46,102 nucleotides of DNA from Flavobacteriaceae bacterium UBA6268 (GTDB lineage: Bacteria > Bacteroidota > Bacteroidia > Flavobacteriales > Flavobacteriaceae). The notes beneath the pieces were generated by a model. It ran no database searches and was not told where the DNA came from. It worked only from the letters and a program-made list of their open reading frames with translations. Location of the stretch: positions 1-46,102 of the forward strand of contig DJVA01000020.1 in NCBI GenBank assembly GCA_002440705.1. Direction: 5' to 3'. The position numbers and the translations under genes are program-made. This document shows positions 34,312 to 42,451 of the stretch, piece by piece; position 1 is the first letter of the stretch, and every line of letters begins with the position of its first letter.

Positions 34312-34998
34312 ATGAGAATAATTGATATAAAATTAGTAGGACTAGCACTTTGTATGGGATTGTTTTTTGTACAATGTGTCGATGATGATGATAATGGAAA
34401 CGTTATCGAACAGGCTACTTGCGACGACGGCATCCAGAACGGTGATGAAGAAGGAATTGATTGCGGGGGAAGTTGTGTGCCTTGTTTTGAAGGGCTGGAT
34501 TTTAGTGGAACCTATACCCAACAGGATATCATGGGGCGCCCAGGAATCAATACGGTTTTCAGCGGAAGTGACGATGTGAAAAATAATTTCAATACCTCCG
34601 TGGTTTCAGATAGGGCTTCATTTCAGCCCATTTTTCAGGCAACCCTGGAAGCCTATCACGATGTATACGGTGCAGCTTTGGGGGTAAGCCTCGATTACGA
34701 ACCCAACATTCTTGGTTTGGACGCCGCTACTTTTACAACCGTCCTAGCACAATTTGACGCACTGCAAGTAGCGCCTAATGCACCTACGACCTACTATGAT
34801 GGTACCAATGTGCTTACAGGGAGGAACCTTTCCGATGACGTAATCGACATTTCCCTAACCCTCATGTTTGGGGGTACAGACGGAACTCGTTTTGACGGTA
34901 ACAATGGAACGCCTCAGTTAACGAGCGATGGTGTAGGGCCTGGGGACCGCGATTTTAACCTACCGTTTCCCTATCTGGAAACTCCAGTGATGCAATAG
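34312..34998 (+). CDS. Lipoprotein carrying the C-terminal half of DUF4331
   Basis: A 228-residue lipoprotein: signal peptide with lipobox ending at C22 (LFFVQC), an acidic linker, and a Cys-rich CDDGIQNGDEEGIDCGGSCV element seen in many Bacteroidota surface lipoproteins. From about residue 60 it matches the C-terminal part of DUF4331: QQDIMGRPGINTVF (compare QVSRLGNPLVNEV in full-length relatives), then GRNLSDDVIDISLTLMFGG and a final FPYLETP. It probably pairs with the preceding protein in the periplasm or at the outer membrane. A terminator follows directly. Confidence 0.72.
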   Translation: MRIIDIKLVGLALCMGLFFVQCVDDDDNGNVIEQATCDDGIQNGDEEGIDCGGSCVPCFEGLDFSGTYTQQDIMGRPGINTVFSGSDDVKNNFNTSVVSDRASFQPIFQATLEAYHDVYGAALGVSLDYEPNILGLDAATFTTVLAQFDALQVAPNAPTTYYDGTNVLTGRNLSDDVIDISLTLMFGGTDGTRFDGNNGTPQLTSDGVGPGDRDFNLPFPYLETPVMQ

Positions 34999-35017
34999 CC
35001 TTTTAACAAATCTTGAG

Positions 35018-35043
35018 GAGCAACTGCGGTTGCTCTTTTTTTT
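35018..35043 (+). terminator. Rho-independent terminator after the DUF4331 pair
   Basis: GAGCAAC (35018-35024), loop TGCG, GTTGCTC (35029-35035) form a perfect 7-base-pair stem followed by eight T residues (35036-35043). The next gene starts only 8 bases later, so it may be read through partially or have its own start. Confidence 0.85.
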
Positions 35044-35050
35044 CCAGTTT

Positions 35051-36337
35051 ATGAAAAAAATCATTTATAGTACTATTGCGTTGGTATTGTTTGGTTGTAA
35101 CGATGCATCCAATAAAACGCAAATATCAAACCCCAACGATTACAATACATACCTAGATACCAAGACAACACCCACATTGGACGAACTGAAATTCCAACGG
35201 GAATTTTGGTCAAAAAGGTTGGATGCCGATTCTACAGGATTGGGCGATATTGCCCAGTTGGCAGGTGTTTACGAAGGCCTGTTTGCCCAAACAGGTAAGA
35301 TGGAATTTTTGAAAAATGCAGAGAACTTATACCAAAAGGGAATTGCCGTCTCGGCAGTAAATTATCGGGATGGTTTGCAAAGGGGCCTTGCCCATAACTA
35401 CATTTCGCAGCATCGTTTTAAGGAAGCCCATTTCCTTTTGAAGCAAAGCTATGAAGGAATTTCCGATAAAAAAGCCACAACCATGATGCTCTACGATACC
35501 GCCATGGAACTGGGATTCTATGATGAAGCTTATGGGTATTTGACCGAAATGAAGGATTTAGGCGATTACAATTACCTCATCCGCATTGCAAAGTGGAGCG
35601 ACCATGAAGGCCATTTGGACGATGCCATCCATTTTATGGAAATGGCCAAAAAAGAAGCGGAAGATCGTGACAGCAAATCCCTTAAAATTTGGACCTACAG
35701 CAACTTAGCCGACTTTTACGGCCATGCAGGAAAACTTAGGGAATCCTATGATTATTATTTGAAAACCCTTGCCCTCCAGCCTGATAACGCCTATGTTAAA
35801 AAAAGTCTGGCGTGGTTGGCTTTTTCTGCAGAAGGTAAGGGCGAAGAAGCATTGCGAATTTTGGATTCGGTGGTGGTAACGCATCAAGTACCCGACTATC
35901 ATTTAATGCGGGCTGAAGTATTTGAATACTTGGGCGATATGGAATCGTCCAAGAAGGAAACCGAAGCTTTTGCCTTTGCCGTTAATGAGGGAAACTACGG
36001 TAATATGTACAATACCTACCTTATAGGTTTGTATGCCGATAGCAAACCTGCTGAAGCCCTTTCACTGGCTGAAAAGGAAATCTTAAACCGCGATACTCCA
36101 GACATCTATGGATTTTTGGCTTATGCCCAATTGAAAAACGGTTTAAAGGAAAAAGCATTGCAAACAATTCAAAAGTATGTCGAAGGGAACACGTTTGAGC
36201 CTATAGCCCTTTATCAGAGTGCCGCAGTTTACCGTGCCAATGGGGACTCCGAAAAAGTGACGGTATTGAAATTGGAATTGCTAAATGCTTCCTACGAATT
36301 AGGACCCCTGTTAATCAAAAAGATTAAAGCGCTTTAA
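35051..36337 (+). CDS. TPR-repeat lipoprotein
   Basis: A 428-residue protein starting MKKIIYSTIALVLFGC, with a lipobox cysteine at residue 16. The remainder is helical with repeated tetratricopeptide-like units, for example NLADFYGHAGKLRESYDYYL followed by KTLALQPDNAYVKKSLAWLA. TPR domains are protein-binding scaffolds; no enzyme motif is seen. The ATG at 35051 is preferred, since an upstream in-frame start lies inside the terminator. It sits after the DUF4331 pair and converges with the anti-sigma gene. Membership in the same pathway is inference only. Confidence 0.8.
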   Translation: MKKIIYSTIALVLFGCNDASNKTQISNPNDYNTYLDTKTTPTLDELKFQREFWSKRLDADSTGLGDIAQLAGVYEGLFAQTGKMEFLKNAENLYQKGIAVSAVNYRDGLQRGLAHNYISQHRFKEAHFLLKQSYEGISDKKATTMMLYDTAMELGFYDEAYGYLTEMKDLGDYNYLIRIAKWSDHEGHLDDAIHFMEMAKKEAEDRDSKSLKIWTYSNLADFYGHAGKLRESYDYYLKTLALQPDNAYVKKSLAWLAFSAEGKGEEALRILDSVVVTHQVPDYHLMRAEVFEYLGDMESSKKETEAFAFAVNEGNYGNMYNTYLIGLYADSKPAEALSLAEKEILNRDTPDIYGFLAYAQLKNGLKEKALQTIQKYVEGNTFEPIALYQSAAVYRANGDSEKVTVLKLELLNASYELGPLLIKKIKAL

Positions 36338-36367
36338 AGGATCTAGATTTTTATAGATCATATTGAA

Positions 36368-36391
36368 GGGCATCGCTAAGGATGCTCTTTT
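36368..36391 (+). terminator. Rho-independent terminator after the TPR gene
   Basis: GGGCATC (36368-36374), loop GCTAAG, GATGCTC (36381-36387) pair over seven positions with one G-T wobble and are followed by TTTT. A smaller inverted repeat GATCTA/TAGATC (36340-36359) lies just upstream. Confidence 0.7.
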
Positions 36392-36410
36392 ATCTTAAAG
36401 TGGGTTGAAA

Positions 36411-37202
36411 TTATGGGGAAACCATTCCCAAGGTATACAACTGTGTAAGTGTGGGACTCTCACTTCCGCCTTTGGGCTCCAAGGTAATTCCAAAAGCTTC
36501 TGGGTCTGGAATGTTTTCCAGTTTGAACACTTTTGTGGAAGAAGTTTCATAGCCTTCAAGCAAACCTACACTTCTGGGGGTAAGTGGATCCATGATGAGC
36601 GACCATACCTGATATACCTTCCCATTGGGAGGTTCTGGCAATCCACGTGCGTCCACGTAGGCAATTTTTTCCTTGGCGCTGTAATACACTTTGGCATAGG
36701 ACTGTGGGGCTACCGCCTGATTTCCCGGAAGCGTAATGGTTTTGTAATCCTTGGAACGCAAAATGTCCAACAAGGCTTCAGATTGAGCCAAGGAATTTTC
36801 GGTATCCGAAACTTTTTCTTCCAACTGAATATTTTCAATGGTAGTTAACTGAACTTGGTCGGAAAGTTTATTGTTTTGGAACAACATCCAGAAGATGCCA
36901 CCCAAGAAAACCACTGCAGCGGCCCATCCTACATAACTGGACCAAGAAGAACCCTTGGGGGGAGGGGGTAAGGTACGTACACCTTTAATACGGGCAAGGA
37001 TGTTTTCCCAAACCGCTGGAGGTATTGAAATGTTTTTATTTTCTGTGATTCCAATCAATGATTTTTCGATAGCCTCTACCTCTTTTTTTACTTCAGGGTA
37101 TTGTTGCAAGAGTTCCTCCACTTTCATGGCTTCCCTTTGGGAGAGGGAACCAGTAACGTACAATTCCAATTGGCCCGATGTAATGATTTCTTCCATTTCC
37201 AT
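36411..37202 (-). CDS. Anti-sigma factor, RskA-like
   Basis: A 263-residue protein with a cytoplasmic sigma-binding part (ELYVTGSLSQREAMKVEELL), a Pro-rich linker, one transmembrane helix (about residues 91-107), a coiled-coil-like stretch, and a periplasmic RskA C-terminal domain with YVDARGLPEPPNGKVYQVWS and GGSESPTLTQLYTLG at the end. It should hold the adjacent ECF sigma factor inactive at the membrane until an envelope signal releases it. It begins one base after the sigma gene ends, so the pair is co-transcribed. The signal is unknown. Confidence 0.87.
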   Translation of the reverse strand: MEMEEIITSGQLELYVTGSLSQREAMKVEELLQQYPEVKKEVEAIEKSLIGITENKNISIPPAVWENILARIKGVRTLPPPPKGSSWSSYVGWAAAVVFLGGIFWMLFQNNKLSDQVQLTTIENIQLEEKVSDTENSLAQSEALLDILRSKDYKTITLPGNQAVAPQSYAKVYYSAKEKIAYVDARGLPEPPNGKVYQVWSLIMDPLTPRSVGLLEGYETSSTKVFKLENIPDPEAFGITLEPKGGSESPTLTQLYTLGMVSP

Positions 37203-37203
37203 G

Positions 37204-37743
37204 CTACGGTTGTTGTAAGGTCATTTTACGCAGTTCATTGATGCAGTTTCTTGCACGGGTTTTGATGGTCCCCAACGGGGTATCCATAGCCTCGGCAGTT
37301 TCTACTTGGGTGTACCCCTTAAAGTAAAGCAAATCCAATAGTTGAATGCACAAAGGTTTTAATTTTTCAACCAACTTTCTAATTCCAATAGTGTCAGTTT
37401 TTAAACTCAAATCATCGGTTCCTCCAAGTACATGTACGAAATTATCAGCGGAAAGGTTCTTCGATGTGTTTTTGTACGATTTAGATCGGGTTTTGTCGAT
37501 AGCACTGTTTCGGGCTATGTTGAGCAGCCAAGTATAAAATCTTCCTTTTTCCAGGGAATAGGTGTGGGCATTTTTCCACACTTTGATGAAGACATCCTGT
37601 AATACCTCTTGGGCGAGTTCCTGGTCTTTCAAAATGACGAGGATGATCGAATAGATCGCCTTCGAATAGCGATCGTAAATAGTGGAGAATGCTTTTTCGC
37701 TTCCTTGTTGCATTTCAAGAATAAGCTCATCGGGCTGGCTCAT
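37204..37743 (-). CDS. ECF RNA polymerase sigma factor (SigK-like)
   Basis: A 179-residue sigma-70 family protein. Region 2 contains FSTIYDRYSKAIYSIILVIL and ELAQEVLQDVFIKVWKNAHT; region 4 contains LLYFKGYTQVETAEAMDTPL with the helix-turn-helix and then GTIKTRARNCINELRK. It directs RNA polymerase to a small stress regulon and is probably controlled by the RskA-like protein encoded next to it. The start lies 59 bases from the end of the carotenoid operon on the same strand, so read-through from that operon is possible. Confidence 0.92.
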   Translation of the reverse strand: MSQPDELILEMQQGSEKAFSTIYDRYSKAIYSIILVILKDQELAQEVLQDVFIKVWKNAHTYSLEKGRFYTWLLNIARNSAIDKTRSKSYKNTSKNLSADNFVHVLGGTDDLSLKTDTIGIRKLVEKLKPLCIQLLDLLYFKGYTQVETAEAMDTPLGTIKTRARNCINELRKMTLQQP

Positions 37744-37802
37744 GGATAAATTTTAGTTTCTTCGAAGATAGTTACAAATTACAGAGAAATCAAAAAAACC
37801 AT

Positions 37803-38501
37803 TCAACGGGCCCGAACTTCCGCTTTGGAGGTAAAGAGTTCCATAGCCAACAACACCGTTAACAACATTCCCAAATTATATAGGGTGTCTTCCAGTGGGA
37901 TTGTCCCCAGCCGTATGCCCAAGGTTTCAGCATTCCGGTACCAAACCACTGGTTCATCAATAAAAGAACCGGTAAGTATGCCATTCACCACAAAAAAAGG
38001 AAGGAGGATGACCAAGTAGGAAGTAAAGAAATGGGGCAATATTGAAGGGCGAAGGTTGTAGGTTAATCCTAATACCACCATTCCGTAAAAGAAGCAAACA
38101 AAAGTATACCATTGATCGTATTGGTACCATAGGCACACAATCAATACCGATTGCAACAACAAGTATAAAATTTGGGTACCCTTTTCGGTGAAGACAAATT
38201 TGGGCGCCAATTTTTTAAGGGCTTCATGGGTAAATAGGCAGGCGTAAGGGATGCAAAAAAAGAAGAGCCATTCCTCCAAGGGAAGCCCCAAAAAGTAAAT
38301 TCCGGTAAGGTAATTCGTATTGAACCCCCAAAACCCGTTTTGTGTGAACAGGATGTCCCATGGGATAAAAAAAAGCATCATCACTAGGGTTCCCATTAAA
38401 AAAGACTTCCACTTCCTGTAAAACTGGATTTTAGGATGAAAACTGAAAAGAAAAGGAACAAGGAGGGACCCTATATCCAACCAAAGGTATAGGGTGCTCA
38501 T
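37803..38501 (-). CDS. crtY: Lycopene beta-cyclase, fused CrtYc-CrtYd type
   Basis: A 232-residue membrane protein with six or seven hydrophobic segments in two repeated halves. The catalytic-type motifs are PLEEWLFFFCIPY (from residue 74) in the first half and IPLEDTLYNLG (about 201-211) in the second, as in heterodimeric CrtYc/CrtYd proteins and their fused bacterial forms. It closes both ends of lycopene to give beta-carotene. It is the last gene of the carotenoid run, three bases after crtZ. The symbol is used functionally; it is not homologous to the FAD-dependent CrtY. Confidence 0.88.
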   Translation of the reverse strand: MSTLYLWLDIGSLLVPFLFSFHPKIQFYRKWKSFLMGTLVMMLFFIPWDILFTQNGFWGFNTNYLTGIYFLGLPLEEWLFFFCIPYACLFTHEALKKLAPKFVFTEKGTQILYLLLQSVLIVCLWYQYDQWYTFVCFFYGMVVLGLTYNLRPSILPHFFTSYLVILLPFFVVNGILTGSFIDEPVVWYRNAETLGIRLGTIPLEDTLYNLGMLLTVLLAMELFTSKAEVRAR

Positions 38502-38504
38502 GGG

Positions 38505-38954
38505 TTATTTTTTGAAATATTTAAGGGGCGGAAATAACATACCAAAGCATTCGCCATCGTCCTTTCCCAAATGCTTGTGGTGTATTTTGTGGGCACGGCG
38601 GATGCCCCGCGCATACCAATTGTTTGCCTTCCGGAATATCTTGAATCTTTGATGAATGAAAATATCATGAACTAAAAAATAGGTAATACCATAAGCAAAA
38701 ATACCCAAACCTATGGGGAGGCCTGCCCAAAACCCGAAATATTTCCAACGGATGAAACAAAAAATACTCACAAAGGCGTAGAACAAGAAGAAAAAATCGT
38801 TACGCTCCCACCAACTTCCATGATCTTTTTTGTGGTGGTCTTTGTGCAAACGCCATAGAAACCCATGCATCACATATTTGTGGGTAAACCATGCCATGAA
38901 TTCCATCATGCAGAAGGCACCCAAAAAAATCAATGTCCAGAGAAATGCATCCAT
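38505..38954 (-). CDS. crtZ: Beta-carotene hydroxylase
   Basis: A 149-residue membrane protein of the fatty-acid hydroxylase/sterol desaturase superfamily. The diiron histidine boxes are HKYVMH, HKDHHKKDHG, HDIFIHQRF and HKIHHKHLG. It adds hydroxyl groups to both rings of beta-carotene, giving zeaxanthin. The length fits the CrtZ family. It sits between crtB (2-base gap) and the lycopene cyclase (3-base gap). No ketolase gene is present, so zeaxanthin is the likely end product of the genes in view. Confidence 0.92.
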   Translation of the reverse strand: MDAFLWTLIFLGAFCMMEFMAWFTHKYVMHGFLWRLHKDHHKKDHGSWWERNDFFFLFYAFVSIFCFIRWKYFGFWAGLPIGLGIFAYGITYFLVHDIFIHQRFKIFRKANNWYARGIRRAHKIHHKHLGKDDGECFGMLFPPLKYFKK

Positions 38955-38956
38955 GA

Positions 38957-39799
38957 TTACTTCACCAAATTTAAATGATATTTTACATAACTGCGGGTTA
39001 AAAGGCCAAACTTTTCGTAGTTGGGAACCCGAATTCGTGTATTCTTGATTTCCAGTGCCGGAGTTTTCCCCAATTTTTTCAATAAGCGTTTGTAGTAGCG
39101 ATAGGCCATGAAAACACCAAATTTGGACTCGGCCGGAAGCTTTAGAATGCCTTCATAGCCAATCTTGAAATCTTCTTCGATTTCTTCGATTATCTGCTTT
39201 TTGGCGGCTTCGTCCAGTTCGGTAAAATTGGTATTGGGAAAGTAACTTCGATGCAGTTCTTCATAATCTGATTTCAAATCCCGAAGGAAATTTACTTTCT
39301 GGAAAGCAGAGCCCAAATGCATCGCCGCAAGCTTAAGTTCATTGTATTTTGAGGGATCCCCTTTCACAAACACCTTTAGGCACATAAGTCCCACCACATC
39401 GGCCGATCCATAGATGTATTGCTTGAATTCGGCTTCGTTTTTATAAACACTTTTGGTAAGATCCAAACGCATGCTCAACATAAAGGAATCGATCAATTCC
39501 TTGTCGATTTGATACTCATGAACAGTATGCTGAAAAGCATTTAGAATAGGGTTGGTGCTGATTTGTTCTTTAAGGGCGAGATCCAAATCGGCTTCAAATC
39601 GATTGAAAAGGGTTTTCTTATCGTAATCGTGGAATGAATCCACAATTTCATCCGCCAGCCTTACAAATCCGTAAATGTTGTAAATATCCTGCCTAATGGA
39701 AGGGGCCAGCATCTTGGTGGCAAGGGAGAAAGATGTACTGTAGAGCTGTGTTGCCTTTTGGGAGCATGTTTTGGATAGGGTATCGAATAACTCTTTCAT
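38957..39799 (-). CDS. crtB: Phytoene synthase
   Basis: A 280-residue squalene/phytoene synthase family protein. The two aspartate motifs are DEIVD (residues 50-54, in GFVRLADEIVDSF) and the second, variant one in NFLRDLKSDYEELHRSYFP (R173, D174, D178). It joins two geranylgeranyl diphosphates to phytoene. Its start overlaps the crtI stop by four bases (ATGA). A GGPP synthase gene is not in this window. Confidence 0.93.
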   Translation of the reverse strand: MKELFDTLSKTCSQKATQLYSTSFSLATKMLAPSIRQDIYNIYGFVRLADEIVDSFHDYDKKTLFNRFEADLDLALKEQISTNPILNAFQHTVHEYQIDKELIDSFMLSMRLDLTKSVYKNEAEFKQYIYGSADVVGLMCLKVFVKGDPSKYNELKLAAMHLGSAFQKVNFLRDLKSDYEELHRSYFPNTNFTELDEAAKKQIIEEIEEDFKIGYEGILKLPAESKFGVFMAYRYYKRLLKKLGKTPALEIKNTRIRVPNYEKFGLLTRSYVKYHLNLVK

Positions 39800-41265
39800 A
39801 GCGTTGCAATTTCTTTTTGAATCAAACTAGAGACCACTTTTCCAGATATCAAGGAGGGTGGCACCCCTGGGCCAGGCACCGTAAGTTGGCCGGTAAAATA
39901 CAATCCTTTCACTTTTTTGCTCTTAAGCTTTGGTCTTAAAAATGCGGTTTGAAGTAAGGTATTGGCCAGCCCGTAGGCATTTCCTTTGTATGAATTATAA
40001 TCCTCAATAAAATTCTTTATACAATAGGTTTCTTTAAATATAACGCTTTTTTTGACTTGCTGTTGGGTGATGGTTTCAAACCGATCCATGATTTTTTCAA
40101 AGTATTCCTCCCGTACTTCCGGAATATCGTCCAAGCCTGGAGCGAGCGGGATAAGGAAAATTCCAGCCTCGCAGCCCTTTGGGGCACAATCAGCGTCCGT
40201 TATGGATGGAAAGCTGGCATAGAAAAGCGGTTCTTCGGGCCATCTGGGATGGTCATAGATGGCTGCTGCATGTGCTTCAAACGGCACATCAAAAAATAAC
40301 GTATGGTGGGAAACGTTTTGAAGCTTTTGGTTGAACCCAACATAGAATAAAAGGCACGATGGCGCAAAGATCTTTTTCTTCCAGTAATTTTGGGAATATT
40401 GTCTGTATTCCGGTTCCAGAAGGGTTTCGGTATGGTGGTAATCGGCTCCACTCAGTATCGCGTCGAAGGCATGGAACTTACCGTCAATTTCCAACCCTGT
40501 AGCCTTCCTTTTTTGAACGGTTATCTTTGCTACAGGCCGATTGGTGAGAAAGGTAACCCCCAATTCCTCGGCTAGTTTTTTCATACCAACAACTACACTG
40601 TACATGCCATTCTTGGGATGGAAGGTTCCCAATCCAAAATCGGCATAATTCATAAAACTATAGAATGCAGGAGTCTGGGATGGTTTGGCACCCAGAAACA
40701 ATACGGGAAACTCCAAAATCGAAACGAGCTTTGGATTCTTGAACTCCTTTCGGACTTTGCTGCTAATGGTGCTAAAAAATTGTCCCACTTTTTTGAGGGT
40801 AACGGGAGTAATCAATTCCAAAGGTGACAGCCCGGGTCGATACACCAAATCTTTGATGGCAATCGCGTAATGGTCCTGTGCTTCGTCCATGAATTGTTGC
40901 AATTTCACGGAACTACCAGATTCTGTCACTTCAAAGGTGTCCTTAATGGTTTTAAGTGAGTTGCCGATTGATAGGAAATCGTTGGGACCAAAATAAACCC
41001 TATAAGCAGGATTCAATTTTTCCAGTGCATAATAGTCACTCGGGGTTTTTTCAAAATCTCCAAAGAAACGTTCAAATACATCGGGCATCCAATACCAAGT
41101 GGGGCCCATGTCGAACGTAAATCCGTCTTTTTGGAACTGCCGCGCCCTGCCACCAAGGGTTTCGTTCTTTTCAAAAACGGTAACTTCGATTCCTGCCTTG
41201 GCCAAATAACACGATGCAGCCAAAGAAGAAAATCCCGAACCAATGATGGCAATGCGCTTTTTCAT
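39796..41265 (-). CDS. crtI: Phytoene desaturase
   Basis: A 489-residue FAD-dependent desaturase. The N-terminal dinucleotide-binding motif is IIGSGFSSLAASCYLAKAG, followed by FEKNETLGGRAR; the C-terminal motif GLYFTGQLTVPGPGVPPSL is the CrtI signature. It turns phytoene into lycopene. The ATG at 41265 is chosen since it places the Rossmann motif at residue 5; an upstream in-frame start would add 11 residues inside the operator-like repeat. It is the first structural gene of the operon, downstream of the MerR regulator by 54 bases. Confidence 0.94.
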   Translation of the reverse strand: MKKRIAIIGSGFSSLAASCYLAKAGIEVTVFEKNETLGGRARQFQKDGFTFDMGPTWYWMPDVFERFFGDFEKTPSDYYALEKLNPAYRVYFGPNDFLSIGNSLKTIKDTFEVTESGSSVKLQQFMDEAQDHYAIAIKDLVYRPGLSPLELITPVTLKKVGQFFSTISSKVRKEFKNPKLVSILEFPVLFLGAKPSQTPAFYSFMNYADFGLGTFHPKNGMYSVVVGMKKLAEELGVTFLTNRPVAKITVQKRKATGLEIDGKFHAFDAILSGADYHHTETLLEPEYRQYSQNYWKKKIFAPSCLLFYVGFNQKLQNVSHHTLFFDVPFEAHAAAIYDHPRWPEEPLFYASFPSITDADCAPKGCEAGIFLIPLAPGLDDIPEVREEYFEKIMDRFETITQQQVKKSVIFKETYCIKNFIEDYNSYKGNAYGLANTLLQTAFLRPKLKSKKVKGLYFTGQLTVPGPGVPPSLISGKVVSSLIQKEIATL

Positions 41266-41300
41266 TTTGTTTAACAAATATAAAATATATTTAAACAAAA
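41265..41300 (-). promoter_or_regulatory. Inverted-repeat operator and -7-like element at the crtI start
   Basis: The 54-base gap between the MerR gene and crtI contains TTTTGTTTAA (41265-41274) and its exact inverse TTAAACAAAA (41291-41300), separated by 16 bases. A shorter palindrome TTTGTTTAACAAA lies at 41266-41278. On the minus strand TATATTTG (41282 to 41275) matches TAnnTTTG exactly, with a TTG 13 bases upstream, closer than usual. The repeat spans the promoter and touches the start codon, so a MerR dimer bound here would block transcription (inference). Confidence 0.5.
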
Positions 41301-41319
41301 AAATACCTTTAACCGTAAT

Positions 41320-42234
41320 TTATGATTCAAAGGTTTTGAGGAGTTGGTTTAATTCCTTCAAACTGTAGATGATAGATACGTTTTTGGGGAGTCCTTTGGT
41401 TTTTAATTGTTGAATTTTACTTCCCATGAGCCATAATTGATGGGCTGAATTTTTCTGGGAACCTATTTCGGTATTGAATCGGGCCATATACTCCCAAACC
41501 GACTCATGGTCGGGTTTTACGGTGAAATACGATAAGAAAATCAGGCTTTGGTAATGTTTGAGGAGGTGCTTTAGGCTTTCCATCGGGATGTTGTTGCCAA
41601 GGTAAATGGTGTTGAAGCCCGCGGCTAGTATTTCATAATTGGCAAACAGCAGTCCTATTTCGTGGATTTCTTCATAGGGCAAGAAGAGTGCAAATTTTGG
41701 AACGATCCGTTCTTTTCTTTTTTGTTGAATGGCATGAATGTTCACAATTATTTCCTGTTTCACGATTTCAGAAATAAAACGCTCATGGGCTGGATCGATC
41801 GTGCCGGTTTGCCATAAGGTTCCAATGTCACTCAACAGGGGGATAAAAACATCGTAAAATATAGTGGTGAAGGACTTGTGTTTCAGCAGTTCCTGGTAGG
41901 TCTTTGAGAACAGGTAATGGTCAAAATCGAACATGGCCGCCTTGAAGGATTGCAGTGCATGGTGCTCTATGTCCTGTTCCCCGATTTCTTGGATCAACCC
42001 GTTAATTTCCGATTCCTTGAAATTGGCAATTTTGGATATTTTGTAGCCTTTATGGTAAAGAAAAGAAACATTGAGCAAACGTTTTAGCCCCGCTACATCA
42101 TATTGCCGTATGTTGGTGTCGGTACGCTGTGGTTCCAAAAGATGGTACCTTTTTTCCCAGATACGGATGGTATGCGCCTTGACGCCACTAAGATTTTCTA
42201 GGTCCTTGATGCTGAACAAAGTCTTTACGGACAT
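41320..42234 (-). CDS. MerR-family regulator with B12-binding-like domain (CarH/LitR-like)
   Basis: A 304-residue protein. Residues 7-75 form a MerR winged helix (IKDLENLSGVKAHTIRIWEK followed by RYHLLEPQR). A helical bundle follows, with LWQTGTIDPAHERF, and a C-terminal Rossmann-like domain with the E-x-H-x-x-G cobalamin motif (E189, H191, G194). In light-sensing CarH proteins the bundle has W-x9-EH; here W141 and E151 are kept, but the His is Arg (R152). It lies directly upstream of crtI and probably controls the carotenoid operon. The ATG at 42234 is preferred over TTG at 42240. A TTAAACA half-site lies at 42297-42303 upstream, so autoregulation is possible. Confidence 0.85.
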   Translation of the reverse strand: MSVKTLFSIKDLENLSGVKAHTIRIWEKRYHLLEPQRTDTNIRQYDVAGLKRLLNVSFLYHKGYKISKIANFKESEINGLIQEIGEQDIEHHALQSFKAAMFDFDHYLFSKTYQELLKHKSFTTIFYDVFIPLLSDIGTLWQTGTIDPAHERFISEIVKQEIIVNIHAIQQKRKERIVPKFALFLPYEEIHEIGLLFANYEILAAGFNTIYLGNNIPMESLKHLLKHYQSLIFLSYFTVKPDHESVWEYMARFNTEIGSQKNSAHQLWLMGSKIQQLKTKGLPKNVSIIYSLKELNQLLKTFES

Positions 42235-42321
42235 GGACAAAATTTTTTGGGAAGATACAGAAAAATGCCAAGTCGTTCAATTTTTCAAGATAAAGATTAA
42301 ACAGTGTAAATTTTTGGGTGT

Positions 42322-42348
42322 AAAAAAACGCTGCAATAACAGCGTTTT
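42322..42348 (-). terminator. Rho-independent terminator after tRNA-Leu
   Basis: On the minus strand AAAACGCTG, loop TTATTG, CAGCGTTTT form a perfect 9-base-pair stem (42348 to 42325) that runs into seven T residues. It begins just after the tRNA-Leu 3' end, separating the tRNA transcript from the MerR gene. Confidence 0.85.
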
Positions 42349-42349
42349 G

Positions 42350-42433
42350 TACCGAGAATGGGAATCGAACCCACACGTCCTAAGGGACACATGGCCCTCA
42401 ACCATGCCTGTCTACCAGTTCCAGCACCTCGGT
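42350..42433 (-). tRNA. tRNA-Leu (anticodon GAG)
   Basis: An 84-base class II tRNA. Acceptor strands ACCGAGG and TTCTCGGT pair with a terminal G-T; the anticodon stem is CATGG/CCATG with loop TTGAGGG, giving anticodon GAG, which reads CTC and CTT. A long variable arm (GTGTCCCTTAGGAC) and the T-arm GTGGGTTCGATTCCCAT are present. The 3' CCA is not encoded (bases after the discriminator A read CAAAA). It lies 50 bases downstream of tRNA-Lys on the same strand. Confidence 0.95.
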
Positions 42434-42451
42434 AGGGGAGGGTTTAAACCA

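Noticed and set aside
33457..37802. A shared CTGTA(A/T)TTTG element before the DUF4331 gene and before the sigma gene as a possible sigma-factor promoter
   Set aside because: Only two copies with one mismatch in AT-rich DNA and no matching second box, so it could easily be chance.
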